From Saccoglossus kowalevskii (Eukaryota > Hemichordata > Enteropneusta > Harrimaniidae): DNA of 64,000 nt. The position numbers and the translations under genes were made by a program. Shown here one piece after another: positions 27,769-40,700 of this stretch. The notes under the pieces are model-generated. The model did no database searches. It was not told the origin of the DNA and worked only from the letters and a program-made list of their open reading frames with translations. Numbering within the stretch: the stretch's first letter is position 1; each line of letters starts with the position of its first letter. The stretch lies in assembly GCF_000003605.2 (NCBI RefSeq), contig NW_003109083.1, forward strand, positions 358,237 to 422,236, read 5' to 3'.

Positions 27769-29165
27769 TTCACCATTGTCTGCATGTGCGAATAATTTAG
27801 TGATGGTGTAATATGCATCTCAGTCGAATACGAATATGAATTGTATCCATTCGTCTGGTAAAATTTGTATGTTTTTCTGATAATAATTAATGCACAAAAC
27901 GTTTGCCAATACACAAAAATACCACGTGCCTGTCGACTAGCACAGTTCTTAGGAGAGGAAAGCTATTAGCTAATTTCCCTGTTTGACGATACTGTAAAAT
28001 CGGTAGGTTTTTCCCCGACCGTGCCTTGAGAACGTAATGACCACGATAGCTTCCAGTATATCACAAATTTATTTCAGTTTAAATACACGATAAGAATTTT
28101 CGTGCATTGTTTATATTCTTAGAATATCGAATATGCATGCTCCGCTGACTAACATTAATTTCATATAAAAACATGATTACATTTTTATCGATAAGGGAAT
28201 ATTATGCGTAGATTATTTCTGCATGAGATGACAGTCAACATGGTTGTCATATTCACGTGTCATGGGAGACGTAATTCCTCTCTTAAAATACAAAATGTTA
28301 CAAGGTATGTTAGTCAAATACTAGTTGCAGTACCACACATTGCTATCTAATTCACTACAATCCTTACATTTTAGGGTAAAATAACATATAATAATGAAAC
28401 AAATATAGAATTAATCACTGAAAAAATGTCAAAACATGCAAATATTAATGGAGCATATAGTAGCTTGAGTTGAGAAATGGCCGAACAATAATTTTGTGTA
28501 TCTTCACAGTCCAGTGATCTTCAAAGTATGAGCTTATAGAAAAACATGGTGATTTCAGATATGTTATCAAGCAAGCAAACATTCTACCAAGTACGCTTTA
28601 CAACGTACGTAGTAACAACATACGCTAAACAATGTTTACAAATATTTTGCTGTAATACCGAACTTGCCGAAAATTATAACTGAAAGATATATGTCGCATA
28701 TTATAATTCTTTAGCATTAACTATTTTATTTTATATTCTATACTGATCTCATTTGCTACAATTTGAACATTATCATTTCGATTAGCCATGATGCCTCCAT
28801 GTCTCTGAACGATTTTTATTTTCATTTCCATGATTAATTCAGCCTTAGGTGAGTCAGCCTTTAGAATTACGTAGTAATGTTACTATACACTTACAAAGGT
28901 GCTTTGAAAATTGAAAACTAGATAATAATAGGAAATCTGCCTTAAGCCTGTGTATTTGCCCAACACACCATTAGTCAAATGGCATTTAATTATACTCAGT
29001 TCAATAAATAAATAACCAAACACATATCTAGAGGCCCAAACTCAAGATACCCGGATAGTTTAAACGATAGGAACATCACGGTTTAACGGGTTTCATCGGT
29101 CCCCATCAATTGCCTAATCCTGATACTGCATGTTGTGGCGGCAGAATGTACTCAATAGTTTGAGT
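27769..29165. other. AT-rich intergenic stretch
   Basis: No exon, RNA gene or clear repeat recognised. Confidence 0.5.
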
Positions 29166-29234
29166 AAGCCGTTGATGCGGGGATTCAAACCACAACCACC
29201 TTGCTGCGAGGTGACACGATAACCATCACAGTTT
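29166..29234 (-). repeat. tRNA-like module (SINE head or tRNA pseudogene)
   Basis: On the minus strand there is an A-box-like GATGGTTATCGTGTC, then an anticodon-type arm with a perfect 5-bp stem and 7-base loop (plus-strand 29,197-29,213), then a B-box-like GGTTTGAATCCCC (29,179-29,191). Position 33 of the loop is not T, and the T stem has a mismatch. It is therefore unlikely to be a functional tRNA and fits a tRNA-derived SINE better. Confidence 0.5.
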
Positions 29235-30354
29235 GCAAATTCAACGCGAAGGGGATCGATTATCCCAGTTTGGCTTATTATTCAAATGGATCGTTCTCTA
29301 GGTTTCTAAATAGATGTTTTAGCAGTCTAAGTTACATTGAAACTAGAGTCATAATACTCGGTGACCATTTGTTGCTACTCGACAGGATTCAACTAGATGG
29401 AATTGTTTTAGCGCCACGCCGAATTACTTACACACGTTTTGATTTTCAGTTTTATTTGTTCTGTATTCGAACTGAAAAAGGGCATTTCTTTCTTAAATTC
29501 CAATAAGCGTCAATAATACATTGCGTACATAAACAATTAAAATAAACATATATAGGGTTACAATGTGTAAAACCAATTCACAATTCGTGAATCTAAGTTA
29601 TCCAAAGTTTGCGCACGTCATGCGAAATTACCTGGCATTTGCATTAATGAATTAATATTTTAACATTCATGCATATTGGGTGTATATTGTTGTAAATATT
29701 CAATGTGTGTATATGTTTCCCTGCCAATATTCGTACCAACCAGAATATTATCATTAATACAAAAAATAAATAATAAAAAAATCCCTACATCATCAGGAAG
29801 TAGCATGATTATATACTCATTCATGTAATGTTGATTGAAGGTTTTAATGACATCAATTCGCAAGTCACAACGTTGACAGTTTACGTCCATTAACCTGCAA
29901 CGCGATGTCAATAACTAATCGGTTAATGCTATTTTGAGATTGAAAGTCAAATTTTAAATGACCTAATAGGCATTTCAAATGGCCTACCGGTCCAAGAAGA
30001 GATTTAGTACACAACCCTAAATGACACCGTGATGGCGAATACATCGTTAACAGACAAAAAATAATCAAAATCTAGTCAAACATAATGTCAAGGGAACCCA
30101 ATAAACATCAAGCGGAAAATACACTCTCATTTTGGTAGATTACGGAGAGTGATTTATAAAAGATATTGAAATTGACAATTTGACTGTTAATGATAGTGAC
30201 GTCATCATTGTTATGTAATCTTTTTATACTATTAGTAGTTGTTAACCGTTTCTGAAAAGTATGTTCGAGCAATAGTTGACAGTGACCAATTTAATAAAAA
30301 TGTACTTATTAATTTTAAACTGCGTTTTTTCATTGAAATTTCATTTATTGATTC
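29235..30354. other. AT-rich intergenic stretch
   Basis: A plus-strand ORF (29,201-29,506, 101 codons) overlaps the tRNA-like module and has no family likeness. Nothing else recognised. Confidence 0.5.
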
Positions 30355-30592
30355 ACCACTGTGCGTCCGCCCTCCCGTACGTCCGTCAGTCAGTCAATAT
30401 GTTTCATTCCTGACTGATCACATTCATAACTCTCATGTATACCATATATCTTGTCATTAATTGAGATATAAGAATAACGTCCATCATTGCGGCCATTTCC
30501 CATAATACAATATGAATATATGTACATATAAATGTCCAGCAAATCGATTGAAGTTGGCCGACTGGCTATTTTCGCCGGATCGCGGGAATGCA
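30355..30592. repeat. Degenerate GTCCGT-headed element
   Basis: Carries the GCGTCCGCC / CGTACGTCCGTCAGTCAGTC head, a TTTCATTCCTGACTGATC stretch and, near 30,556, GGCCGACTGGC. Head and GGCCGACTGGC are both landmarks of the larger element at 33,569-34,610. It looks like an eroded, mostly array-less relative. Confidence 0.5.
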
Positions 30593-31239
30593 TAGTCGAA
30601 TTTCGTTCACATTTTGTACATACCTAGAAGATCTGGCAGGCTCCAATAAGAATATTTTCGGACTTTAGTGAATCTTATGTTCTTTGTTTTATATGACGAA
30701 TTATAAATTGAATTTGAATTTGGTATGAGGTATTTAATTACATTATTATATTATACAGAGGAGTGCAAACTATTGTCACTTCACGTCAATATGACCAACC
30801 ATGTCTTTCAAATATACTCAACTATGTAATACTCCTAAGTACTGCCAATTCATGTACGCTATTTGTGGTGTGGTAGTATTTGTACTGTCGGTTCTGGCTA
30901 GGATATTAATCATTTATATTTGCCAATGTACATTAGAGTCATGCCATGTTCCTTATCAAAAATATGTAGAGCGATGCCATTGTATTTCATGCGTTTTATA
31001 TTCATTATTTAAACGTAGTATAGAGTTGGCCATGGTACGGTATACCACAGACATGTTCGTATTAGATTGAAGATATGTAACGAAAACGATGCTGTGATAT
31101 GTCTTGCAGACTCCCCACAATAGATTAGTATTTTCTTTAATGATTATAGTTTACCAAACGGTTTCAACCTTAATCTTTGTAGCGATTCCCTTACTCACTT
31201 ATCTACTCAAATATCTTGTATAATCTGTTATGAACAGGA

Positions 31240-31560
31240 GCTTCGTGTTCATGGTTCGGGGATCTTCGTCTCGTTAGCACTTACACGTAAAGATACCAGA
31301 TTCGACCCAAAGGAATACACATTAGTTCTCTCAATTTAACGCGATATCCTGGCGTCAACCAGGCTCAGTAGAACTTAACCAAGGTTCCCCCAAAGTCGCA
31401 TTCGTTAGTGAATGAAACTCGGTCAGTGCAATTGGCCTTCCCATTGAGTGTGTGACCCAGGGTAGGGGCCAACCTTTTTTGGTGTTAAGTCTAAGGTGGG
31501 ATTTGAACTTGGGTAACGGTAGCATTTTGATATCGTGCTTTGTATTTATGTGAATAGATA
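31240..31560. repeat. Two opposed tRNA-like modules (SINE-like)
   Basis: Plus strand, about 31,260-31,308: CGTCTCGTTAGCACTTACAC followed by CCAGATTCGACCC, similar to an A-box/B-box pair. Minus strand: a B-box-like AAGTTCAAATCCCACC (31,495-31,510), followed (reading minus) by a body containing GGTCACACACTCAATGGG and GAGTTTCATTCACTAACG, down to about 31,355. The minus ORF at 31,355-31,606 is a by-product of this repeat. ACCCAGGGTA and an AACTTGGG-like motif recur near 60,450, suggesting another relative there. Confidence 0.45.
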
Positions 31561-33300
31561 GATAAAGTTGTGTCCACACACTAGTTTTGCTGTCTGACAT
31601 TTTCATATATTTATATATATATATATGTCAAAGGACTCGTTTCATTTCCTAGATTATTTAAGTAAACATGAATATCGGGTTGATGCTTTGAGGTAATTTT
31701 CAAAAGAAACCAAATGGGCCAGAAACAACGAGTCTCAATGTTGCCTTGGTAGGTCATGGTAATCATCGGAAATAATTGTTATAGCCACAATATTTAATAT
31801 GTGTTAAAGTACTAAACCAACTTGGTAATACAACTTGTTTTTAAAACGGTGATTTATTATAGTAAATATCATAAATATAATAACAAAGCCTGAACAAATT
31901 ATTCCATTTAGAATAATAACGACCAATTATCATAATTTGTAGGTTTATTTTCTAGGAATTTCCTCTATAAAAATAATTGTGCTTGTTTTAGAAAGTCGGC
32001 TGGTACAGCGAAAATAGTGCCTTTATTCTCATCCTTTTATCCCCGGCGAGATGTCTCGTCTAAAATATTCAATTTTTGTTTTAATTTTCAAAGGCAGCCT
32101 CTGACGTTTGTCAGTGAGTGTTAGACGATGCTGTCTGAATTGGCCTTGAGTAGACTGTTATGTAAATTACATTGTTATTTGTCTTCGAAATCACCTGACG
32201 GATTCAACTGTCGCTTGGCAGTTTACCACGATATTATAGATGTTTATTTCTCATATCCATTGGCGATAGGAGAGTAAACGGACGTATTAATGGGTGTACA
32301 TGGAACTGTTTTGTAAAATGTCCTTAGATTTGATAATATTGGTAGATCTTCGTATACGCACGAAATACTATCTAATGGCTCGGTGTGTAACACACGTCTG
32401 TAGAAAACATAAATCGCCCGGCAGCGAGTATGTAGTTGGCGCGTATGCCTGTAATGGCGAGGTTCTACGCCGTGTGGGCGCCTTCAAATTCAGTATCACT
32501 ATTGTTTGTTTTTATGTGACTGTTTTCCTGTAATTATATTCATACTAGTTTGTATACTTTGAAGTTCAAAACATCTTGTTATATGTGAAGGATAATAATC
32601 GCGTCATATTTTAATAAGTTTGTAGAATCATTGTTTAGTTCAGAGACTTTACCTCTAAAGACGATTGCAATTTATCGAGAAATCTTCAAATACAACGATT
32701 TCTATGGCGATATGTTTTGCAGCTACAGATTTATTTCGTCACTACCACTTCTTCTGATTTTGAATACGCTTCACCGAAATATGATATAAATAATGCAGAC
32801 AACATAGTTTTGTAAAATTTGATTCCAATTTAGTTCGATCACATGTGGGTGTTAGTATTCAACCCAGCAATATACGTATACACTGTCTTAGAATCAACAT
32901 AAATTAAATATACTTTTTAAACTACCTTTTTTCACAGTTTTTGAATACAGAGCAAGTTGTGTAAAATGTTATTTCATTCAAGTTTACGAAACGCGCGCAT
33001 TCTTCGTTTAATTAAGTTTGTACGTGCTTTCCCGCCAGTGGCATGTTTTGGTTTCAATTAATGCAGAGACAGATCAAATACGAGTATTATCTGCATTGTA
33101 GTCCTTAGGTTTAATGTATTATAATGTTTGTGAAAGTAAAAATGTCATTAATTTTTATCAGTGATAATACTTGAGTAACCTCAATAAATCAGTTATATTT
33201 TGGTATTGCAAAAATAATAAATACTATTATTATACATCTGTCACTGTAACGCCATTAATTACACTGTGCAGTATTGCACTGGTATTTTCATCCTACCATA
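31561..33300. other. AT-rich intergenic stretch
   Basis: A short AT run near 31,612-31,626. No exon or recognisable element otherwise. Confidence 0.5.
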
Positions 33301-33523
33301 TTATTACGCGCGTAATCGTCCTTTAATAATAAAAAACAAACATTGCTTCCCCAGGATTTGACCGGACCCCACACAAAGAAGTTCGCTAAATCTGTTCGAA
33401 ACGTTTTGGATTTCGACATTCCCATGATGTATTCCTGGGAGGAAAAGACGTATAATAATAAGTTTATTACGAAGATGCTGCAAAGTATGCACTTAGCACT
33501 GCTGTATCCGCGTAATAACCTCA
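33301..33523 (-). repeat. Fold-back repeat family, copy in inverted orientation
   Basis: Starts ATTACGCGCGTAATCG and continues through AACAAACAT, TTTGACCGGACCCCACACAA, AAGAAGTTCGCT and CATGATGTAT to a collapsed hairpin ending CGCGTAATAACCTC. The order and orientation are the reverse complement of the copies at 47,283-47,655 and 51,848-52,204. It can be translated (33,343-33,570), but the peptide is only the shadow of a repeat. Confidence 0.8.
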
Positions 33524-33568
33524 TATACTCATCCATACACTATCTAACAATCCTGTTTGAATATTATT

Positions 33569-34610
33569 AGTCCCCGTTCGGACAAAGTTCGAAAACGGGG
33601 ACTTATAATTCGGTCTCCGTCCGTGCGTCCGTGCGTCTGTGCGTCCGTGCGTCCGTCCGGAGTCATATTTCAGAATCCCTTAGACTGATTCCGTTCATTC
33701 TTTGCATGTGCCTAGTACTTTATGTGGGACATATGCACATGCAGTGGTTTAGCGATTCTTTTCAAAATGGCCGACTGGCAGCCATCTTGTTGTTTGAAAA
33801 TGTTGTATTTTGGACATTCTTTGTCAGTGTTCATTCAAACTTGGTAGATAGATTATACATGTTAGGATACATGTCCATAACGATTTTTTTCACAATTGGA
33901 TCAAAGATGGCCGACTGGCAGCCATCTTGTTTTTTGAAAATGTCGTATTTTGGACATGCTTTGTTAGTTTTCATTCAAATTTAGTACATAGATCATACAT
34001 GTTAGGATACATGTCCCCGACCGTTCGTGAGTTCCTGAGTCTGTCTGTCCGTCCGTGTGTCCGTCCGTCCGTGCGTCAGTCTGTCCACAGTCATATTTCA
34101 GAATCCTGTGGACCGATTCCGTTCATTCTTTGCATATGGCCGACTGGCAGCCATCTTGTTTTTAGAAAATGTTGTATTTTGGACATGCTTTGTCAGTTGT
34201 CATTCCAACTTGGTACATGGATTATACATGTTAGGTTACATGTCCATGACGATTTATTTCGCAATTGGATCAAAAATGGTGGACTGGCAGGCATCTTTTT
34301 TTATGCGTTATCTTGGACGTGTTCTGTCAGTTTTCATTCAAATTTGACACATACATGTACTTTATACATATTAGGATGTATGTCCATGACAATTTGTTTC
34401 AAAATTTGGTCAAGGATGGCCGATTGACAGCCATCTGACTTTTTGGCCTTACTACTATATTTCCACAATTTATGTACCATTTTCATTCATATTTGGCACA
34501 TACATCTTACATATCAGTGTGTTGCATAATCAGATCAAAGATGGCCGAATTAAGGCTGTTTTTATTTTTGGCCATATTACTACTACACGGAGCACATGTT
34601 TTGATGTAAA
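33569..34610. repeat. GTCCGT-headed element with terminal hairpin and 140-bp tandem units
   Basis: Begins with a palindromic hairpin (33,569-33,603; arms AGTCCCCGTT and AACGGGGACT). A CGTCCGTGCGTCCGTGCGTC-type head (33,618-33,662) and a TCATATTTCAGAATCC motif follow. The array unit starts at GGCCGACTGGCAG(C/G)C at 33,769, 33,909, 34,138, 34,278 and 34,418, with a worn one at 34,543; spacing within runs is exactly 140 bp. Between 33,909 and 34,138 the head (GTCCGTCCGT, TCATATTTCAGAATCC, GATTCCGTTCATTCTTTGCA) occurs a second time, so the element is a nested duplication. ORFs at 33,631-33,984 and 33,927-34,427 are repeat translations. I have the impression that similar CCCCGTT/GTCCGT elements are common in marine invertebrate genomes, but cannot check. 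Confidence 0.85.
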
Positions 34611-37180
34611 TAAACAATCTGTTGTATACGCCACTTGGGACTCAAGTTTCAAGGACACGCTCGCGACAACCCCTCCGCTTTAATATGACGAGCACAAAGA
34701 GAACCTTCACAAATTTAACGGGACTGTGTCGTTTTCAAAGACTTGTTGTATTGTGACCGTATGTTAAATTGTTTAGTTTTACCAGGTAATTTCCACAACG
34801 CAACCGCTTATTAGTTTACGTTCGGGACGCAAGGGATGTGAAGGTTACAATTACGATCATATTAGGCACCTTCTAACCAATGCGGCATGCCATTTAATTT
34901 CTAACCGAATCTAATACAATAACATAATAATCACATTGGGTTTTACAAATGTGTTACGACATCAGTGACCGCATTCTCTAGAGAGACGGAAATTGTATTT
35001 TTTGCAAAATCTTATTGACTCTTTCGTTTTCTCTATTTTCATTGGTAATCCGATGACAAGATAAGAGCATGGACATAGTATGAACATGAGTGTAATGCAG
35101 ACTGGCGTGTAATAATATAGTCAGTGTGTGGCGAACCGTGTGCGTTATGTCTGACAGTAAATTAGATCAGCCAAGCAAATGTGATGGGAATCGTAACTGT
35201 ACATTACGAAATGGTTCAATATTGTAAAACCTGGGCACAGTATATTTCTGATAATTCTAATATCTCAATATTCATCACGTAAACACAAACATCAGGAACA
35301 TCACACAAACCAAAACAAGTGTATTAAACATTTAATGTTTCCAATTCAGTTGTATTTCATTGTCATCACATCCATTCTATTGATACTGCCATTTAACAAA
35401 ACGATAGGCCCCTAGATGTGTTCCATCCAAAGTGAATTCGTTTGTGGCTCGTCTATCCTGTATTGCAATGTGCCTATTGTATTTGGTAATTACTTTTTTT
35501 GTCAACGTGTGATCGCGTGGTCGCTCTGTTGCTGACCCCATCATTACTCACTTGATATCAGTGATTAGTTTCATAATCGCGAAAAATAAAAATGGCATGT
35601 CTGAAGGATCGATCAGTTAATAGAAATAATATGTACTGTACGCCCTTCATTCCGTATTTTTAATTGCCCAACAACGACGACTTCAACTTATCGACCTGCA
35701 GTTAATCGTTCTCGTATATGCATACCTTACAGGATGCACGTGGGATACGAGCACCAGAGTACATTCCAACCAAAAGTACACGTGCAATAATCATAATAAC
35801 GTTCGTGTGATATTTATATGAAATCTTAGAGAACCATCCAAGATGAACCTGATTGCGCAACTGTGTAGAATTAGCAGTTGTCAAGAAAATAATATTTTAA
35901 CAAAAATATTGTTAAAAACAAAACATTTATACATGTATCTCCCTGTGCACTGATTTTAAACAGTATTTATCATAACATCCAAAATACATAAACATATTGC
36001 TTAGAAGCCATTTTTAAAACAATATTAAATTGACTACCTTCCACAAGAACGAATATCTGTGATATTTTTAGCCCAGGTGTGGTTGTCTGTAAGTTGGTAT
36101 ATTACAGTCCAATATAATAATGATGAGACATTTTGAGTTATGCAAAATTACTATAAAATCAACTTATCTTAGCAAATGCAATATGCGAAAGTAAAATTAC
36201 GGCCTATGCATGTATTCTTCAATATTATAATAGTTAAAAATAAATGCCAATTTCTCTATTTGCATATATTATATATAATATACTGTAAAGGAAATGTCGG
36301 TAGCATCTCATTACGATATATGCAAATTAAAACTATTCTAATTTGCATGACTTGGGTTATTGTAATAATTAAAAATGACATAAAATCCCAAGGCCCACAT
36401 ACAATACCTAAACGTTAGCCCTAGTTATCACTCTTTCGACTGAACTTGATCTGATCAAATAGCAAACTTACATTGATGTACGACATGAGTGGTTTTCGGA
36501 GATAATGAATCAGAATACGGCCAGTGATTCTCGAAGGACGCAACAAAAAAAATAACAGCCACATATCCAAACAAAGTAATAATGAATAATACAAACTGTA
36601 GTAATAAAAAGCTTAAATAAACATGCGTGTATTAAAAAACATATTTATTACATGACTTTTTATGAAAGAAGATTAGCTCAGAGATGTCCAGAGGGGAAAT
36701 ATAAAATGTTTATTCAAGTTAACAAATACATTGAAAATTATGAAGGCTCAGTATGAAGTAGCAGAAAAAATCTCGCGTAACAGTAGCCACATTGGCAAGA
36801 CTGATTAATCATTTATTACAGTCGTCGGTACATATCACAAAGCCAGGGCGTTTTTTAATCCTTGAATACCTAATCTCGCGGGGGTAACGGATGTTGACTC
36901 CCTGGATACGATATTTGGTTAGAAGCGTCTAATTTCACAGTTACGTATTCTAAAACAAGATTTATGACAGTTGACCCTCTTGCAGTGGGGGTGGGGGTGA
37001 TTATACTTTCGATTCTCGAGCTTCTGCATGGTCCACATGTCTTCACTGACCCTGATATTACACAGCTATGACGATAACACGGCATACACAATGCGTTGGA
37101 TTGGTACATATCACTGAGCCACGTGTCATAAAATTTGGTAATACTATAATACTCAAGCTAGCACCGGAACAGATGACGAT
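34611..37180. other. AT-rich intergenic stretch
   Basis: No recognised exon or well-formed repeat. A GGGGGTGGGGGTG tract lies near 36,986-36,998. Confidence 0.5.
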
Positions 37181-37782
37181 NNNNNNNNNNNNNNNNNNNN
37201 NNNNNNNNNNNNNNNNNNNNNNNNNNNNNNNNNNNNNNNNNNNNNNNNNNNNNNNNNNNNNNNNNNNNNNNNNNNNNNNNNNNNNNNNNNNNNNNNNNNN
37301 NNNNNNNNNNNNNNNNNNNNNNNNNNNNNNNNNNNNNNNNNNNNNNNNNNNNNNNNNNNNNNNNNNNNNNNNNNNNNNNNNNNNNNNNNNNNNNNNNNNN
37401 NNNNNNNNNNNNNNNNNNNNNNNNNNNNNNNNNNNNNNNNNNNNNNNNNNNNNNNNNNNNNNNNNNNNNNNNNNNNNNNNNNNNNNNNNNNNNNNNNNNN
37501 NNNNNNNNNNNNNNNNNNNNNNNNNNNNNNNNNNNNNNNNNNNNNNNNNNNNNNNNNNNNNNNNNNNNNNNNNNNNNNNNNNNNNNNNNNNNNNNNNNNN
37601 NNNNNNNNNNNNNNNNNNNNNNNNNNNNNNNNNNNNNNNNNNNNNNNNNNNNNNNNNNNNNNNNNNNNNNNNNNNNNNNNNNNNNNNNNNNNNNNNNNNN
37701 NNNNNNNNNNNNNNNNNNNNNNNNNNNNNNNNNNNNNNNNNNNNNNNNNNNNNNNNNNNNNNNNNNNNNNNNNNNNNNNNNN
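37181..37782. other. Assembly gap (602 N)
   Basis: A run of 602 N. The apparent long ORFs crossing it on both strands are artefacts. Confidence 0.99.
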
Positions 37783-40700
37783 GGAGTTTAATTATTTTAT
37801 AATCAGAGACACAGTCAAGCATACTTCCGACACTCACATATAACATATTTATTTAGTGAACTGATAGTAACACCAATATAATATCTGCACAGCGCTAGCC
37901 TGACCAGCTTTAATATTTCATGATTTGTTGCGTCTCATTAATAGACAGAACACTCCTGTTGACTTATCACTGATGGATTCTTGTTGGTAGGCATATTATA
38001 CACCAGAATAAACAACATCCAGCAATTAACTTATAATTGGATAGGACACGGGCAACGTAACGCATTATGTGGGAAGCAGCAACTGTGTACTTTATAATTA
38101 TAGATTTGTTTTTTGTTGCTAAGATTACTTAGGAAAATTACTTGTACGAAAGACAAATTTACCAAACCCCCGAGCGCAACAAAGCTAATACTGTGACGTC
38201 GTCGTCATTGTATTATATTTAGAGCTTGATATACCTACCAACCACAAACATTTGACAAACTTTAACGTCAAATTTAGTATTCATACATGATGTTTTACCA
38301 TGTGGTAGTTTTCACGGAAACCACGCATTTTCATCATAACGTTGTCCAGCAGGGTCATGACTACCCAAATCTAAAATATTATATTTGGATACTGAGCTTC
38401 ATTTTAAAAATAGGACTGACATTGTTGAGTGAGTCACATCTCAAAAAAAAACAGTAGTGATGACTCTCGATTATGATTAGAATCCACAATGTAGAATTAT
38501 GTTTAAGACTGGGCATTAATTACACAGACCTAATGTAAGAGACAAGAACTCATTGGTCTCTGGTCAAATTTAGATTTCCATTGTAATAACAAATATTACA
38601 AATCTATTCGGACGACATGTGTACATGTAGAAAATATTAATTCTCTAGAACCCTTGAAAGAAGACTGACATCGTATTACTGGGGTCAACTCATTCTTTGT
38701 CCATTTGCCCTAACGCGCAGATACGGAACTTGCAAAAAACAAATCTAAATAAAATCCGGGCCTACGATTTCTAATATAATAGAAGAATATATATTGACTA
38801 GCAGTGCATCAAACTGTCATTCTAGTATTTTGTTAATACACTTTTTTGAAGATGCTAGAAAGTGTAGGTCAGCTGAAATATCGTTTTTGTTTTCACAACT
38901 AGTTAGCCACCAGGCGCTGTTAGTGACGTATCCGAAATTCGCATAATCAAATTCTGATCGTCCGTTTCTTACTCGATCGGACCATGTATTTCTGCAGCCA
39001 CGTTACAAATATCTTACGACCAGAAGATGCGACCAACGTTAAAGATTAGTGGCGGGATACAGCCGTCTTGATGGAACTCCTTGATAACCTTAGCCGAGAT
39101 TTCTTTGTATATAAATTTATGAAATTTTTCAAAAGTTCTACAACAGTACGATAACATTTGAGTGTCGGTAATCCAGACAATCAAGTACATGGAACGCGTA
39201 CTAATATTGGAACAGCAGACTGCGGGCGGTGTGGGAGACAGTGAATCCGAAACGGCATTCGACGTTATGCAAATGAGTGATAGTAGGCCAAACAAACGCA
39301 ATGTTAGACTGCTTTATTTCGCTTTTTTTAATCGTTTTAGTCCACAAAAGTCGTAAAAATATTAATGTTATACACAAAATACCGGAATTCAAGTCCTCGA
39401 CGCACCTTCAGTTTTCGATGCACCCGGACGTAAATTTCTGTATTTTGTAAATAACCCCCAATTTAGCCAAAATATGTTCCTTGAACGCCGTAAAATTAAT
39501 AAGAATGTATTGTCTAGACAATCACACTGCATCTTGGCTGCTTTGGAATATCCTGCTGAGATGAGTGCTGCATTTCGTTGTCAACGTACTTATTCGACGT
39601 CAAGGTCACCATATCACAGGCTATATATTTATATATCGCATGGTAACATGCCAGTAAAACTGCCTACAACATCCAGTTTTGTTTCACTCTGCCGTTCTTT
39701 CATCATCACCACATTGGTCAAATGTATTAGTCGATCATTTTTAATGAAAATTAGTTGGACAATTTTTAGAAAAAACCCCGAAAATCATCGATTGTTTTTT
39801 ACTTGACATTCCCACAGTGTATTGAACAGATTGATTAACGGAATATAATATCTAAGGAATGAAAAACTAGTAGATGATTGCGTAAAACACATTACAAGAT
39901 TGCATTTGTCACCAGCCAGTCTGCACGTATAAGTGGTTTTGTTCAAATGTAACGGATTGACAAGCAAAACGTACTATTACAGTTGTCCCTATTAAAACAT
40001 TGTTTGACTGAATAGTATTATGACTTATAGAATGTAGTGGAGTATTACAACTCCAGAGTGACTATCCGCTACCAGGTACCCAGAATCAGCTTGTGTCAAT
40101 TATCATGTGACGACATAGATTGGGTGCATCGGGACAGTATTTACAAATTTTGTACTTCGTGCGAAAGTAGCTCGCTTGAAATAGAGTTGTAGCGCGGAAA
40201 TTGACGTCAAATAAATTTTGTCATAAATTTAATACATTTTGCACGATTTTCCCTTGCACAGCAGCGTACCAATACAATTACATGTCACTTTAGTTTCCCG
40301 ATTAGGTTTAATTATACGACTTCCCAAAAGAACACTTTGTTGCCCTAGGTCAAAACTGTTACGTAAGCGCTGTGGAATATATTTCTATCAACTATCAAAA
40401 AGCAGGGAATACGTGCTCTCATTCCATAACACACTAGGGTTGACTGTATGTTTCAGAGGGCAGAAGAAACTTGTACTTCTCTACTCAATATCACATGGCA
40501 TTAACGAGTTAGCATGATGGACTAACCCATTGTTGTACGATGTTCTTATAACTATCTCTAATACAAACTTACTGTGACGAAACGACCATGCTGTTCGAAA
40601 TCGAACCTCAGAGTATGTATATTTGATACTTCGATTTCTTAAATTCTGTAACTTAGACGAATACATCGCCAACACTGCGACGACGTTTTTCCACTTTCGT

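Noticed and set aside
33631-34427. Overlapping ORFs of 117, 166 and 96 codons with hydrophobic, repeating peptides
   Set aside because: They follow the 140-bp tandem units in different frames; the repetition is at the DNA level and the frames are accidental.
37058-37846. Long ORFs of 262 and 244 codons on both strands
   Set aside because: They are almost entirely the 602-N gap.
38905-38925. CCACCAGGCGCTG, resembling a CTCF-type site
   Set aside because: Three of twelve core positions mismatch, including part of the key GGC; short motif matches are expected by chance.
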